Shown one piece after another: positions 24,660 through 33,805 of a stretch of 64,000 nt of DNA; the first letter of the stretch is position 1, and each line of letters begins with the position of its first letter. Under the pieces are notes generated by a model. That model was not told the origin of the DNA. It made no database searches and worked only from the letters and a program-made list of their open reading frames with translations. The position numbers and the translations under genes are program-made. The stretch is from SpSt-583 sp034434015 (GTDB lineage Bacteria > Chloroflexota > Anaerolineae > Anaerolineales > UBA6663): assembly GCA_034434015.1 (NCBI GenBank), contig DAOUAB010000229.1:29707-93706 (forward strand), read 5' to 3'.

Positions 24660-25141
24660 GCTCCAGGCGCCGGATGACTTTAACGAGTCAGGCGGCGGAT
24701 ATAGCTGGCGACCAGCGGCCAGGGGATCGCCAGGATCCGGTCCCTGAGGCGGCGGAGGGCCTGGCGTGCCGAATGGCAGCACAAGCTGCTGTGGGTACGA
24801 CAGGATGGACCCCAAAAGCTTACCGAACCCTTACGTACGGGAGTTCAAGACTATCGCGATTAGTTTGCGTCAAGATCAGGCCGCCGTCCGGGCGGCCTGA
24901 TCTTGACCTTGGAGCAACGGCCAAACCGAAGGCCAGGTCAACAAACTCAAGCTTCTAAAGCGCTAAATGTGCCGCGCGGGCAGGGCCAAGCTGGATCTAC
25001 TCCGCTCGGTTACTGCATGTGGCTCGAACACGAAAATGTGGAAGACCTCTACTCAAGCCCTCAACCTGTCCCATCCCGGCTGACACGAAACAGGCACCAA
25101 AGAAGTTTTGAAATTGCTACACCTCCTAACGAGAGAAGCCT
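24660..25141. other. intergenic stretch between convergent protease genes
   Basis: No protein-coding region can be supported here. The only strong structure is the 17-bp perfect inverted repeat at 24869-24907. Short open frames in this stretch lack start signals and family resemblance. Confidence 0.6.
24869..24907. repeat. perfect 17-bp inverted repeat with 5-base loop
   Basis: Arms 24869-24885 and 24891-24907 are exact reverse complements around the loop GTCCG. Lying between two convergent genes it may be a bidirectional terminator, although no T-run follows on either side; an insertion-element relic is the alternative. Confidence 0.75.
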
Positions 25142-26254
25142 TCAAGGATCGTCGCGGCGTGCCTGGCGGATCATGTTCACCATTGGCTCCCCGCCACCGC
25201 ACCAGTTACCAACTGGACTGCCCGCGCTGGTGACACCCACGACATACGGTCCATCGGGCCAGAACTCGAAAAATGGGCCACCCGAATCGCCATAGGTGAC
25301 ATCGCCTGTCCGAGTCCGCATGTCCAAGCCATCGCCGGTCCCCAAGAAGCCCGGACCGTCGGCATCGTCGAAAGTAGCTTGATCCTGATAGGACGGTCGC
25401 AGCCCGCCATTGCCGATGTCAATCGAGTATCCAATGTGTGACCAATAGGGTTGGTCGTTCCAATCATCGTCGTACACCCGAGAACCCATCCAGCCCAGCA
25501 GATCGCCCATCGGGGTATCCAGCACACACACCACATAATCCTCAGCCACATCGTCGGAGTTCTGCGGGCCGCCGGCGAGCCGGCGATAGTAGTAGATGGC
25601 TGTTGCATACGCAGTGCCAAACCGCGCCTGTGCGTCGAACGAGGCCGGCACGAATCGTACCTGTCCGAAACTGCCATCGGGCTGCCAGTCGATGGCATGG
25701 CTGGCGGTCAGCATATGGCGCGGTCCGACCAAGACGCCACTGGCCAGACTCACTGAGTACACCGCCCCAACGGTACACCAAGGATACGACGTGTCATCGA
25801 ACACGTAGCGGCGATCAGGTGGATAGATGATATAGGGTTCCAGTTCCACCCCTTTCCGGGTCCGGACCTGCCGGGGCATGGGAGCGGCCGCGGCAGCCGG
25901 TACGTAACGCAGATCGCGGAAGCGGGGTCGGTAAGGCTCGGACGACCAGCCGGGTACAGAAACTCGGGTCGGGTCGAAGCGACGGCCGGGTATCTTCAGG
26001 GCGCGCGGGTGCGAGTGGAAGTTGCCGCCGGTGAGAACGGTGTCAACCCGGTACACGCCTGTCTCGGAGTGAATCGGCGTGATGCGGTGTGAGATGTGTG
26101 GCTCACCGTGAGCACCGGAGACCATGACGCTGGCCACTGTAATTTCGGACGTTGCAGGCGGTGGTTCGGTGGCAAGAAGTGGCGGTAGCGACGCCAACTC
26201 TTCCGACCGGTAAGGGGGGTCGAACGCGGGCCTCGGCGCAGGTTCGTGATGCAT
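25142..26254 (-). CDS. trypsin-like serine protease (V8-like)
   Basis: 370 residues with GGAGGTG 6 bases before ATG 26254. The first 125 residues are Pro-rich and show no clear signal peptide. The catalytic domain has PWCTVGAVYSVSLASGVLVGPRHMLTASHAIDW (His), AEDYVVCVLDTPMGDLLGWMGSR (Asp) and YGDSGGPFFEFWPDG (Ser), the complete S1/V8 triad. The arrangement matches bacterial glutamyl-endopeptidase-like enzymes. It is convergent with, and paralogous to, the IS-linked protease at 23514-24659 and keeps the canonical GDSGGP that the other has lost. Target and location are unknown. Confidence 0.82.
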   Translation of the reverse strand: MHHEPAPRPAFDPPYRSEELASLPPLLATEPPPATSEITVASVMVSGAHGEPHISHRITPIHSETGVYRVDTVLTGGNFHSHPRALKIPGRRFDPTRVSVPGWSSEPYRPRFRDLRYVPAAAAAPMPRQVRTRKGVELEPYIIYPPDRRYVFDDTSYPWCTVGAVYSVSLASGVLVGPRHMLTASHAIDWQPDGSFGQVRFVPASFDAQARFGTAYATAIYYYRRLAGGPQNSDDVAEDYVVCVLDTPMGDLLGWMGSRVYDDDWNDQPYWSHIGYSIDIGNGGLRPSYQDQATFDDADGPGFLGTGDGLDMRTRTGDVTYGDSGGPFFEFWPDGPYVVGVTSAGSPVGNWCGGGEPMVNMIRQARRDDP

Positions 26255-26349
26255 GGGAACACCTCCAGTGTTCAGGACCGATAGGAGAGATTTGATCGGC
26301 GGTGCTACTGAATTTCAATCGATGATTTGACACCTGGTATGCGCAAAAC

Positions 26350-26371
26350 GCCCTAGTCTGGGCCTTTTTTT
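26350..26371 (+). terminator. rho-independent terminator-like hairpin without an adjacent gene
   Basis: GCCC, a 6-base loop and GGGC are followed directly by a run of seven T residues. It reads on the plus strand although no intact plus-strand gene ends nearby, so it may be the remnant of a lost gene or serve antisense transcription. Confidence 0.45.
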
Positions 26372-27146
26372 GCGGCCGGGGTGTCAAGTTATTTTCTCAA
26401 AACTCAGTAGCTTGCTTCCCGAGACGACGGTGGCGGGATGTTTAGGCGCGTTCCCGTAGCGGAGAGTGTAGGCTCGCAAAAAGCACCCGTCAAGTGAAAG
26501 TCATGGGCCAACTGGTTAGCTTGTGTTCGCAGGACTCGCCTCGTTCTTATGATAACGCAAGGAAACACAATCTTATTGTGTTTACTGAGGTGGAGAAAGG
26601 GCCGAAGTGACGGTTCTTGTATTGGCCCGACCAATTTGCTAGGCAGAAACATCTTGGGAAGGGTCATCCATAAGCCGCTTGACACCGTCCCATCTGGATT
26701 ACATCAGGTAAACGTCGAGTTTATCCTCGCGGTCACGCAAGAAGCCAATGGTCGTCCCATCGGGCGGCCGAGCGGGGCGCCCCAGACGCGACATTCGCAA
26801 CCACTGAGCCGCCGGCGCCCGCCCACGATCCCTAGTCGCACGACGAAGGCGAAAAGAATAGCAAACCACCTTGGATAGTTGGATCGTTAGGGCGTTGAGC
26901 ACTAGGAGGTATATCGGCGGATAGAGACGCAGGCCCCAGGGGGTGCCTGATCCCTTAACGGCCGCGGCCCGTGATAAAAATGTCAGCACTGCCAGAAGCC
27001 AGATCACCAAGAATCAATGGCGTAATGTTGAAATGATAGAGGCGGCTGCTCAGGATGGTCATCTGACCGCTCCAACAGATAGCCATTTGGGTATTCATCC
27101 ATTTCATGCTGCCCAAAGAGTTTGACAATCGCTGATGGAGAACATT
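26372..27146. other. stretch without a supportable gene
   Basis: About 775 bases with lower apparent coding character and AT-richer patches. Open frames on both strands are short, overlap each other antisense and show no recognisable family. Together with the flanking IS fragment and pseudogene this looks like degraded sequence. Confidence 0.5.
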
Positions 27147-27598
27147 ATGCAGCCAATGTCCCTCGAACAAACCCGCGCTGACTCCACCCTCTGGCTGCGC
27201 TTCCTGTCGCGCCGGTCACTGGAACCGCGCTGACGGCACTTGCGCTCCCAATGGTGATTTTCGGCAGCATCGGCCAGCAGGCATCGGACAATGCTCTGGG
27301 AGCAGACTGTGTAGAACTCTTGCCGGCCGTCCGCAACCCCACTCTGTATCGCGTGGCGATGACCCTCGACGCAGTGGCCTGGCTGATGATAGGCGGCAGT
27401 CTGCTGACACTGGCAGGTGTCCTGCGCCGCCACACGCCGATCCGGGCCATCTTCATGGCTGCCTGTGGGATCGCCCAACTGACGGGTTCGCTGGGGGGCT
27501 TCATGCGCCTTAATGGCGTTGGCGACCTCGCCGCCCTTTATGCCACTACCGCGCCCGGTCAGCAAGCCGTTCTGCTCCAGACCACCAGGACGTGCTAA
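27147..27598 (+). pseudogene. frameshifted membrane protein gene of unknown family
   Basis: A start at ATG 27147 gives MQPMSLEQTRADSTLWLRFL... but stops after 28 codons. The neighbouring frame then reads PVTGTALTALALPMVIFGSIG and continues for more than 115 residues with three hydrophobic helices and LYRVAMTLDAVAWLMIGGSLL, GVLRRHTPIRAIFMAACGIAQL and GSLGGFM. The two pieces join into one plausible multi-helix membrane protein if one frameshift near 27200-27235 is allowed. The C-terminus also looks cut short (VLLQTTRTC). I do not recognise the family with confidence. Confidence 0.4.
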
Positions 27599-27855
27599 GC
27601 ACACGCTGTCCAAGTTAATCCCAGACGGGTGCTGGATACTGCAGGAGTCTGCTCAAGCAAGCCGGTTGTCAAGCGCTTCTTCCACCCGGCGAGAGTCACG
27701 ATCAACTGGCGCGACGCTTTCGAGTTGCCTGGACGGCTTTCGCGGCTTCAGGTAACCGTGTGGCCATCAAGCTCTTGATGATTCGCGAGCTGCGCCCCGC
27801 TCATTCAACCACGAGGCCGCCGGTCTGGACGGCGTGTCGCTCGCGCCGACGCCGC

Positions 27856-28773
27856 TCACGCCGGCGGCCTGGCCGTTGTGCGCGCCCGCTTCCGCCGCCA
27901 CAGCCAAACTCCCAGCATCTGTCCGGCGAAGACCGCGCCGGCGAAGAGGCCCAGCAGGATCGTCGTGGGGGTGGTGACCCGCGACAGTGCACCGTAATAA
28001 ATCGCATGCAGAATGACGAGCAGGAACAAGGCGTAGTTCAGGCGCTGCAGCCACTTCCACGGTCCCGCTTTGAGCTTCGCGAGGGCGAAGTTGCTGGAAA
28101 TCGCGAGCAATCCCACCGCGATCAGGGTGGCGGCCAGCCCGGACCAGTTCCCCAGGCCAAAGCTGTTGGTCAAGAGCCTGCCGTCGGGCGTCGAGAAATA
28201 GAAGCGCACCCGTTCGCCGAAGGGCGCTGCGGGCCCGTGCACAAAGAACCCGGCAATGACGTGGATCAGGCTGACGATGGCCGTCCATGCGCCTATGTCG
28301 CGACGCAGATAGCTTGAGACAGGGTTCCGCCTGTCCAGCAGGAGGTTGGCCGGTCCGATGAGGAGCGTGAGCGCCAGCCATCCCAGCGCGACGTAGCCGC
28401 TGGCGGTGGTGAACCGCGCGATGAAGACGCGGTCGTCCACAATGGCCGGTTGCGTCGCAGGATGGGTCGTTGCGGGGTTCTCGCCGCCTGCCTGCCCTGG
28501 ACCTTGGTGGCCGGCGGTCTGGGAGCCTGTCCGCGGCGATCGGTGATCACCGGCGTGATCCGCTCCCGACGAGGCCGGGTGAGCGCCGGTGTGGCTGGCT
28601 GACTCTGGCGGGGACTGGTGGCCGGCTGCCTGGAAGAGGGGAACACTCAGCCAGAGGAGAATGACCCCGGCACTCGCAAGCGCCAGGGGCAGATGGAACC
28701 GAAGCAGGCGATAACGCCAGTCACCGCGGGCGCCTCCAAGGGGTGGGAGCGAAGTTCTCGTCTCGGGGTGCAT
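27856..28773 (-). CDS. ferric-reductase-like transmembrane protein
   Basis: About 305 residues from ATG 28773 (an upstream GTG at 28851 would add 26). The first helix is followed by a Gly/His/Pro/Thr-rich outer loop with many His residues (about residues 50-110), then five helices. Conserved histidines sit in SLIHVIAGFFVHG and in VILHAIYYG, the pattern of haem-binding helices in ferric-reductase/MsrQ-like membrane proteins. FSTPDGRLLTNSFGLGNWSGL lies between them. No cytoplasmic FAD/NAD domain is attached. A role in transmembrane electron transfer, perhaps to iron or a repair enzyme, is inferred. The start is uncertain because no good ribosome site is visible. Confidence 0.7.
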   Translation of the reverse strand: MHPETRTSLPPLGGARGDWRYRLLRFHLPLALASAGVILLWLSVPLFQAAGHQSPPESASHTGAHPASSGADHAGDHRSPRTGSQTAGHQGPGQAGGENPATTHPATQPAIVDDRVFIARFTTASGYVALGWLALTLLIGPANLLLDRRNPVSSYLRRDIGAWTAIVSLIHVIAGFFVHGPAAPFGERVRFYFSTPDGRLLTNSFGLGNWSGLAATLIAVGLLAISSNFALAKLKAGPWKWLQRLNYALFLLVILHAIYYGALSRVTTPTTILLGLFAGAVFAGQMLGVWLWRRKRARTTARPPA

Positions 28774-28894
28774 GCCCAATGGTACCCCGAAATCTCGCTG
28801 GGCCAGTCGTTCCAGTTGCGCCTGGCCCACCCGCTGGATGCCCGGGGACACACCCTACTCGTCGCAGCGTCGCCGCCTTCGGCAACAGCTCACC

Positions 28895-30015
28895 TTAGGG
28901 CGGTGTCTGCACGGCGGAAAGAAGGTATCGCTCGATTAACTCAAAGATTTCTTCGTGACCGTCCATTTCCGCAGTGGTCACGATGACCAAGTGGTCGCCT
29001 GGGACCACGAAGATCATCTGTCCCCCCGCCCGAGAGCCGCATAAGCCCCAAGAGCAGGGTAGGTCCACCACTGATACCCGTAGCCTAAGTCGTCCTCCGT
29101 GGGTGTATGCGTCTGGATGGCGGCCTCTACCCATTGGGCCGACACGATGCGTTGTCCAGCCCATTCGCCCCGCTGGAGATACAGGTAACCGAGTTTGGCC
29201 ATGTCGCGCGGCGTGAGCTGCAGGCCCCAGCCGCCGATGGGTATTCCGGCTGAGTCGGTGGCCCACCGCGCCGACCGTATGCCGAGTGGCCCGAAGAGCG
29301 TTTCCTCCGCGAAGGCTCGTGGATTCATGCCTGTGGCGGACTCCAGCAGAGCCGACAACAGATGAGAGCATCCCGAGCAGTAGTTGAACACCTTCCCACG
29401 TGGGCCAGCCATCGGCCGCTCAAGCATAAATTCCACCCAATCCGGGCTCTGATACAGGGCCCGGTAGGCGGCGTCCCCTTCTTCCCATTCCAGGCCGGCC
29501 CGCATCGTCAACAGGTCCTCCAACGTGATGGCCTGCTTCTGGGGATCCCGGCGGGCGGCCTGCTCAGGGAAGAAGTCGAGGATCGGCCGGTCGAGCTGGT
29601 CGATGGCGCCGCGGTCTGATGCGATGCCGATAAGCGTGGCGATGAAGCTCTTGGTGACTGAATAGGATTCGTGTGGTGTATCCGCTTGATAGGGCCCGAA
29701 GTACGTTTCGCTGACCAGAGTGCCGTTTCGAATGACCAGCAGGCTGTGTAGATTCAGGCGCCGGGCCTGGATCGTGGCCAGCATCTCGGCCAACGTTTGC
29801 GGATCCAGGCCCTGGTCCTCGGGGCGCGAAGTGGGCCAGCCGTCCGTGGGCCAGCCGGGCGCAGGTGATGGACGCTGGGTTGTAACCGCCGACGCGCTCG
29901 AAATTGCCGAAGGCGCCGCAGCCGGCGTTGACACGCCATTAGGGGGCAAATTGGCACAACTGCCCAGCAGCGTACCCAGCAACGCGATCAGCGCGAAGCC
30001 AGACGGCCTGTTCAC
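28895..30015 (-). pseudogene. class C beta-lactamase-family serine hydrolase with a C-terminal frameshift
   Basis: The main frame (30015 down to 29014) encodes a lipoprotein-like N-terminus (LLGSCANL, a lipobox) and a serine hydrolase with the nucleophile motif SVTK in ESYSVTKSFIATLIG, YCSGCSHLLSALL and a GYGYQWWTYPALGAYAALGRG end. The family's usual ending GGQMIFVVPGDHLVIVTTAE continues in another frame to 28895. The switch lies in or near a run of six C at 29022-29027, a typical place for an indel. If the base is a sequence error the gene is intact (about 373 residues); if real, the last 40 residues are lost. Probable esterase or peptidase of the cell surface. Confidence 0.75.
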
Positions 30016-30096
30016 GGGAATGGTCCTCTATTGAAGCCGGGGAGCGGATTGAGTGTCTTCCACGTCAATGACGTCCTAAAGAATCTCCAGGCGCCG

Positions 30097-30765
30097 TCAC
30101 CCGGGTCGCGCCACGACGAACTTGAACATGCCGGCCATCGCCAGGTCATCGACCGACTCAATTTCGAGCCCAGCCGCACGGATATTGTCCAGGGTGCGCC
30201 GGTTCATGTTAGCACCCGTCAAGCGCACAAACAGCGGGGAGATCACATCGGTCATCGCCCCCATGATAGCGCTCTCGGGCCGCATGTGCTCCAGCAGCAG
30301 GATCTGGCCGCCCGGCCGCACGACGCGACCCAGCTCCCGCAGGCCCAGGACCGGGTCCGGCACTGAGCAGAACACGCAGGTGGCCACCGCCGTGTCGAAG
30401 GCGCTGTCCGCGAACTCTAGCGCCTGGACATCGGCGAGACGCAGGTCGGCGGCCAGTCCCAACTTCGCGGCGCGGTGGCGGGCGCGCTCCAGCATCCGTG
30501 GCGCAAAGTCGGTCGCCACAATCTGCAGGTGGCCCGGCCAGAAGGGCATGTTCAGGCCCGTGCCGACGCCGACTTCCAGTACGCGTGGGCCGGTCGCCAG
30601 GCGCCACAGCCGCTGGCGCCATGGGCGCTGGAAGGCCTCCAGCAGGCCCTGGCGGCGGTCGTAAACGGGGGCCTGCCGGTCGTAGCGGTCCCGGGCCAGC
30701 GCCGTGGCCTGCTTGTCCACCTCGTTCGTCGAGGTGTGGATCGGGGTTGCCAGTGTCGTCGACAT
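30097..30765 (-). CDS. SAM-dependent methyltransferase, UbiE/Coq5-like
   Basis: 222 residues from ATG 30765 with GGAGG 6 bases upstream. A basic helix YDRQAPVYDRRQGLLE precedes the class I fold: VLEVGVGTGLNMPFW (motif I), IVATDFAPRMLERAR, FDTAVATCVFCSVPDPVLGLRELGRVVRPGGQILLLEH. The pattern is that of UbiE/phosphatidylethanolamine N-methyltransferase relatives. C-terminal NMNRRTLDNIRAAGLEIESVDDL is typical of the family. No operon partner is visible. The substrate may be a lipid or quinone; not determined. Confidence 0.85.
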   Translation of the reverse strand: MSTTLATPIHTSTNEVDKQATALARDRYDRQAPVYDRRQGLLEAFQRPWRQRLWRLATGPRVLEVGVGTGLNMPFWPGHLQIVATDFAPRMLERARHRAAKLGLAADLRLADVQALEFADSAFDTAVATCVFCSVPDPVLGLRELGRVVRPGGQILLLEHMRPESAIMGAMTDVISPLFVRLTGANMNRRTLDNIRAAGLEIESVDDLAMAGMFKFVVARPG

Positions 30766-31452
30766 GTCGTCCTCCAATTTGCGTTGGGCGCAACTTCGCG
30801 CCTCTACCTGATCCGCGCCCACCTGTTCATGCCAGGTGCCCTCAAGACGACCTAAGCCGTGAGGGCGCGTCCACCCAGGTTCGTCAGGACCGCCGCAGCG
30901 CGGCCAGGCCGAGCCAGGACAGCACGGCCGGCAGCAGGTCGATGGCGGCCGATGCACAGCGGGCGGCTCTCGCCAGCGCAGAGCTTCCGAAGTGGGTGGC
31001 GCCGGTCACGCGCTGCGGACCAAAGGAGACCTGTGGACCGCCCGGCGGCGCGCCCGAGCCAAAGCGCGGCACCGGAATGTAAGCCGGCCCGGTTAGGAGC
31101 AGAACATCCAGCAGTGCGTGTTCGGCACGCGGACATCGGTTTTGCCAGGGACTCTTCCTTCGTAAAGGGTAACAATATAACGCCTTGCGCGAGAGCGCCA
31201 TTGCGCCCGCTTTGGTATAGGCCAAATGGCCCGTGACCCGCAGGATCGAACCGGCGGGCAGCGCCCCGCGCCTGAGAAGATCAAGCACTGTGTCTCGGTC
31301 GGAGAATGACGATCATGAGAAAATGAGGCCGGCACGAGTACAATCGCGGACGCCCCGTGCGGAACTCTCTCCATGAGGAAAGAACGGACTCGTGGCCCAC
31401 CTTAGAGGATTCTGGCTACACAGGGCTCAGGCCCGGTTGAAAGTGTGACACC
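30766..31452. other. stretch without a supportable gene
   Basis: Roughly 690 bases between the methyltransferase start and a small membrane protein gene. Several open frames exist on both strands, the longest on the minus strand at 30884-31288 (134 codons), but none has a ribosome site plus recognisable features. Part of it may be promoter sequence for the methyltransferase gene. Confidence 0.45.
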
Positions 31453-31659
31453 ATGAGCTGGTCAAAGATCTCGCTGTTCCTGTCGGGACTCTTTTTTGGC
31501 GGCGCGCTCGACCACGTCTTTCTTGCCGTGAAGGGCTCCCCTTTCACGCCCTATGGCGTGCGGTCAGGCGTGCGCGGAAATTGGGCCTTGGCAGCGCTGG
31601 ATGGCGCGCTGGCCTTGATGCTCTACGGATGGCCGCGCCGTCGGGAGACGCAGGAATGA
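31453..31659 (+). CDS. small two-helix membrane protein of unknown function
   Basis: 68 residues: a first helix ISLFLSGLFFGGALDHVFLAV, a loop GSPFTPYGVRSGVRGNWAL and a second helix LDGALALMLYGW with a basic end. The D-H pair in the first helix, the GSP-x-TPYG loop and the GNW segment look constrained rather than random, and codon use is like the neighbours. No family was recognised. ATG 31453 has only a weak GAAAG-type ribosome site. Its neighbours on the minus strand belong to the Feo operon. Confidence 0.55.
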   Translation: MSWSKISLFLSGLFFGGALDHVFLAVKGSPFTPYGVRSGVRGNWALAALDGALALMLYGWPRRRETQE

Positions 31660-31755
31660 GAAACAACTCGCCACCCCGCAGCCAGCCTGGCAAGCTGCTG
31701 AATTCGACCGGGATTTGATCCTGATTTGGACGAGTCGCCTGAGCGGCGGTCCGCG

Positions 31756-32049
31756 CTACAACCCCGGTGGGAGAAGACCCCTCGGCCGGAGGGCCTGGTC
31801 CCCGAGCCCGCACCGGCGAACGAGCATGTAGCGGGGTTGGCTGCCGGTGACCAGGTTGCAATCAGCGTGCAGCGGGCATTGGCCGCAGGGTTGGTCGCGC
31901 GGGTCCAGCTTGACCAGCCGTCTCTTAGAGACGAGCAGTTCCAGCATGCCTTCCAGTGCGCCCGGTTGAACGTCCAGGCGGCGGCTCATCTCCTGGAGGT
32001 TGAGCCCGCCGCGGTGTTCAGCCAACAGCGTCAGGACCTGGGTCAACAT
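31756..32049 (-). CDS. feoC: FeoC-like small winged-helix protein
   Basis: 97 residues from ATG 32049. The N-terminal part LTQVLTLLAEHRGGLNLQEMSRRLDV...LEGMLELLVSKRRLVKL is the winged-helix of FeoC-like proteins; C55, C58 and C64 in CGQCPLHADC form the cysteine group that binds an iron-sulfur cluster in some FeoC proteins. The C-terminus is Arg/Leu-rich. It is the last gene of the Feo operon, about 60 bases after feoB. FeoC is thought to stabilise or regulate FeoB. Confidence 0.8.
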   Translation of the reverse strand: MLTQVLTLLAEHRGGLNLQEMSRRLDVQPGALEGMLELLVSKRRLVKLDPRDQPCGQCPLHADCNLVTGSQPRYMLVRRCGLGDQALRPRGLLPPGL

Positions 32050-32110
32050 CGTCCGCTCTCGAGCTGGCTGCTGCCCCTGGCCGGGCCGGGTTTGATTGAC
32101 CCGGCCGCCC

Positions 32111-33805
32111 TTACCCCAGCCCCAGCAGCCGGCCCCCCTGGTAGACCAGGAAGGCCGCCAGCCAGGCCACCAGGGTCTGGTACACGGCCGAAAATACGGC
32201 CCAGCGCCGGCCGAACTCGTGGGTGAGGGCGCCGAGCGTGGCGGCGCACGGCACATACAACAGGACAAACACCAGCAACGCAAAGGCGGTCAGCGGCGTG
32301 AAGCGAGCGCGCAGCGCCTGGCTGAGGGCCGTATCCTCGGCTTGGGCGTCGGCCGTCACCAGGTTGACGCCCGGGAGCACGCTAACCAGCGTCTTGCCCG
32401 ACTCGAACGTGGCCGTCGCGAAGCCGGTGACAATGCCGAGCAAGTCTTCGCCCAAGGTCGGGGGCACGGCGCTGTCCAGGTCGCCTTGACTGCCGACGTA
32501 CATCTGGCTCAGGGTGCTGACCACCACCTCCTTGGCCACGAAGCCGCTGACCAGGGCGCCGGCCGTGTCCCAGCGGCCGAAGCCGAGCGGCTCAAAGGCC
32601 GGCGCAATCGCGGCGCTGACACGCCCGAAATACGAGTCGCGAGGCGCGGTCACGCCCCAGGGTAGATTGAGCAGCAGCCACATCAAGATCGAGACCGCCA
32701 GGATGGTGGTGCCGGCCTTGTGGAGCATCCCGCTGGTCCGGTCCCAGGTATGGATCAGGACGCCTTTGAGGGACGGCCAGCGATACGGCGGCAGTTCCAG
32801 GACAAAAGCCGAGGTCAGGTCTGGCTTGAGCAGGGTGCGCGTGAATACCAGCCCGGCCAGGATAGCGGTCAGGATGCCCAGCGCGTACAACGTCCAAACA
32901 ACCACGTCGGCGCGGTCCCCGAAGAAGGCCAGGCCGAAGACGACGTAGACGGGCAGGCGCGCCGAGCACGACATCAAGGGCACCAGCAGGGCGGTCACGA
33001 GACGGTCCCGGCGGCCGGCGATGGTCCGGGTGGCGTAAATCGCGGGCACGGCGCAGCCCAGGCCCAGGATCATGGGGATGAAGGATTTGCCGTGCAGGCC
33101 GACCACGCGCATGAAGCGGTCCATGACGAAGGCAGCACGCGCCAGGTATCCGGAGTCCTCCAGCAGCGCCAAGAAGAAATACAGGATCAGCAAGCCTGGC
33201 ACGAAGACCAGCACGCTGCCCACGCCCGCCACCACGCCGTCAACGACTAGCGAGCGCAGCCACTCTGGGGCTCGCAACACTCCCAGGATCGCGGCCAGCC
33301 AACGGGCGATCGGACCGTTGATCACGCCGTCCACCCAATTCAGGTAGGGTGCGGAGACGTTCATGACCAGGTAGAAGACCAGGTACATGACGGCGAAGAA
33401 GATAGGCAGGCCCAGCCAGCGGTGGGTAACGACGTTGTCGATGCGCCGCGTCAGTGCCAGGCGATCCCCCAGCGGGCGGCGGACCACCTGCCGGACCAGG
33501 CCGTTGATAAAGCTGTACCGCCGATCGGCCAGGATCAGGTCCGGATCGTCATGGTGCCGCTCGCGCAGGCCGGTGGACAGTTCATGGGCCAGGGTCAGGA
33601 TCGGACGGCTGTCCGGGAGTTGCTGCACCCGGGCCACGATATCGGTCTCGCCCTCCAGGAGTTTGAGAGCCAGCCAGCGAGGCGGATAACGGCCGCCCCC
33701 CAGGTCCGCTTCCGCCAGGGCAGCCGTGAGGCATTGGATCGCTTCTTCAACGTCGTGGCCGTAGTCCACGCGAAAAGCGGCCAGGGCCGCGGTCGGGGCG
33801 CTCAT
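32111..33805 (-). CDS. feoB: FeoB membrane permease half (split FeoB)
   Basis: 564 residues carrying the spacer region and the transmembrane part of FeoB without the GTPase domain. Characteristic blocks: DRLALTRRIDNVVTHRWLGLPIFF, a GKSFIPMILGLGCAVPAIYATRTI core, RLPVYVVFGLAFF, ETYPR-like ELPPYRWPSLKG, and VAKEVVVSTLSQMYV. These form two Gate-type units with the conserved cysteines in GLGCAVPA and LMSCSARLP. It transports Fe(II). The start overlaps by 4 bases the stop of the separate GTPase gene, so the two halves are translationally coupled and should assemble into a functional FeoB. Confidence 0.9.
   Translation of the reverse strand: MSAPTAALAAFRVDYGHDVEEAIQCLTAALAEADLGGGRYPPRWLALKLLEGETDIVARVQQLPDSRPILTLAHELSTGLRERHHDDPDLILADRRYSFINGLVRQVVRRPLGDRLALTRRIDNVVTHRWLGLPIFFAVMYLVFYLVMNVSAPYLNWVDGVINGPIARWLAAILGVLRAPEWLRSLVVDGVVAGVGSVLVFVPGLLILYFFLALLEDSGYLARAAFVMDRFMRVVGLHGKSFIPMILGLGCAVPAIYATRTIAGRRDRLVTALLVPLMSCSARLPVYVVFGLAFFGDRADVVVWTLYALGILTAILAGLVFTRTLLKPDLTSAFVLELPPYRWPSLKGVLIHTWDRTSGMLHKAGTTILAVSILMWLLLNLPWGVTAPRDSYFGRVSAAIAPAFEPLGFGRWDTAGALVSGFVAKEVVVSTLSQMYVGSQGDLDSAVPPTLGEDLLGIVTGFATATFESGKTLVSVLPGVNLVTADAQAEDTALSQALRARFTPLTAFALLVFVLLYVPCAATLGALTHEFGRRWAVFSAVYQTLVAWLAAFLVYQGGRLLGLG

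Noticed and set aside
26404..27010. Several 90-110 codon frames on both strands
   Set aside because: They overlap antisense, lack start signals and family features; treated as non-coding or degraded.
30884..31288. 134-codon minus-strand open frame in the gap after the methyltransferase gene
   Set aside because: No ribosome site, overlaps other equally long frames on both strands, and no recognisable domain; GC-rich sequence yields many such frames.
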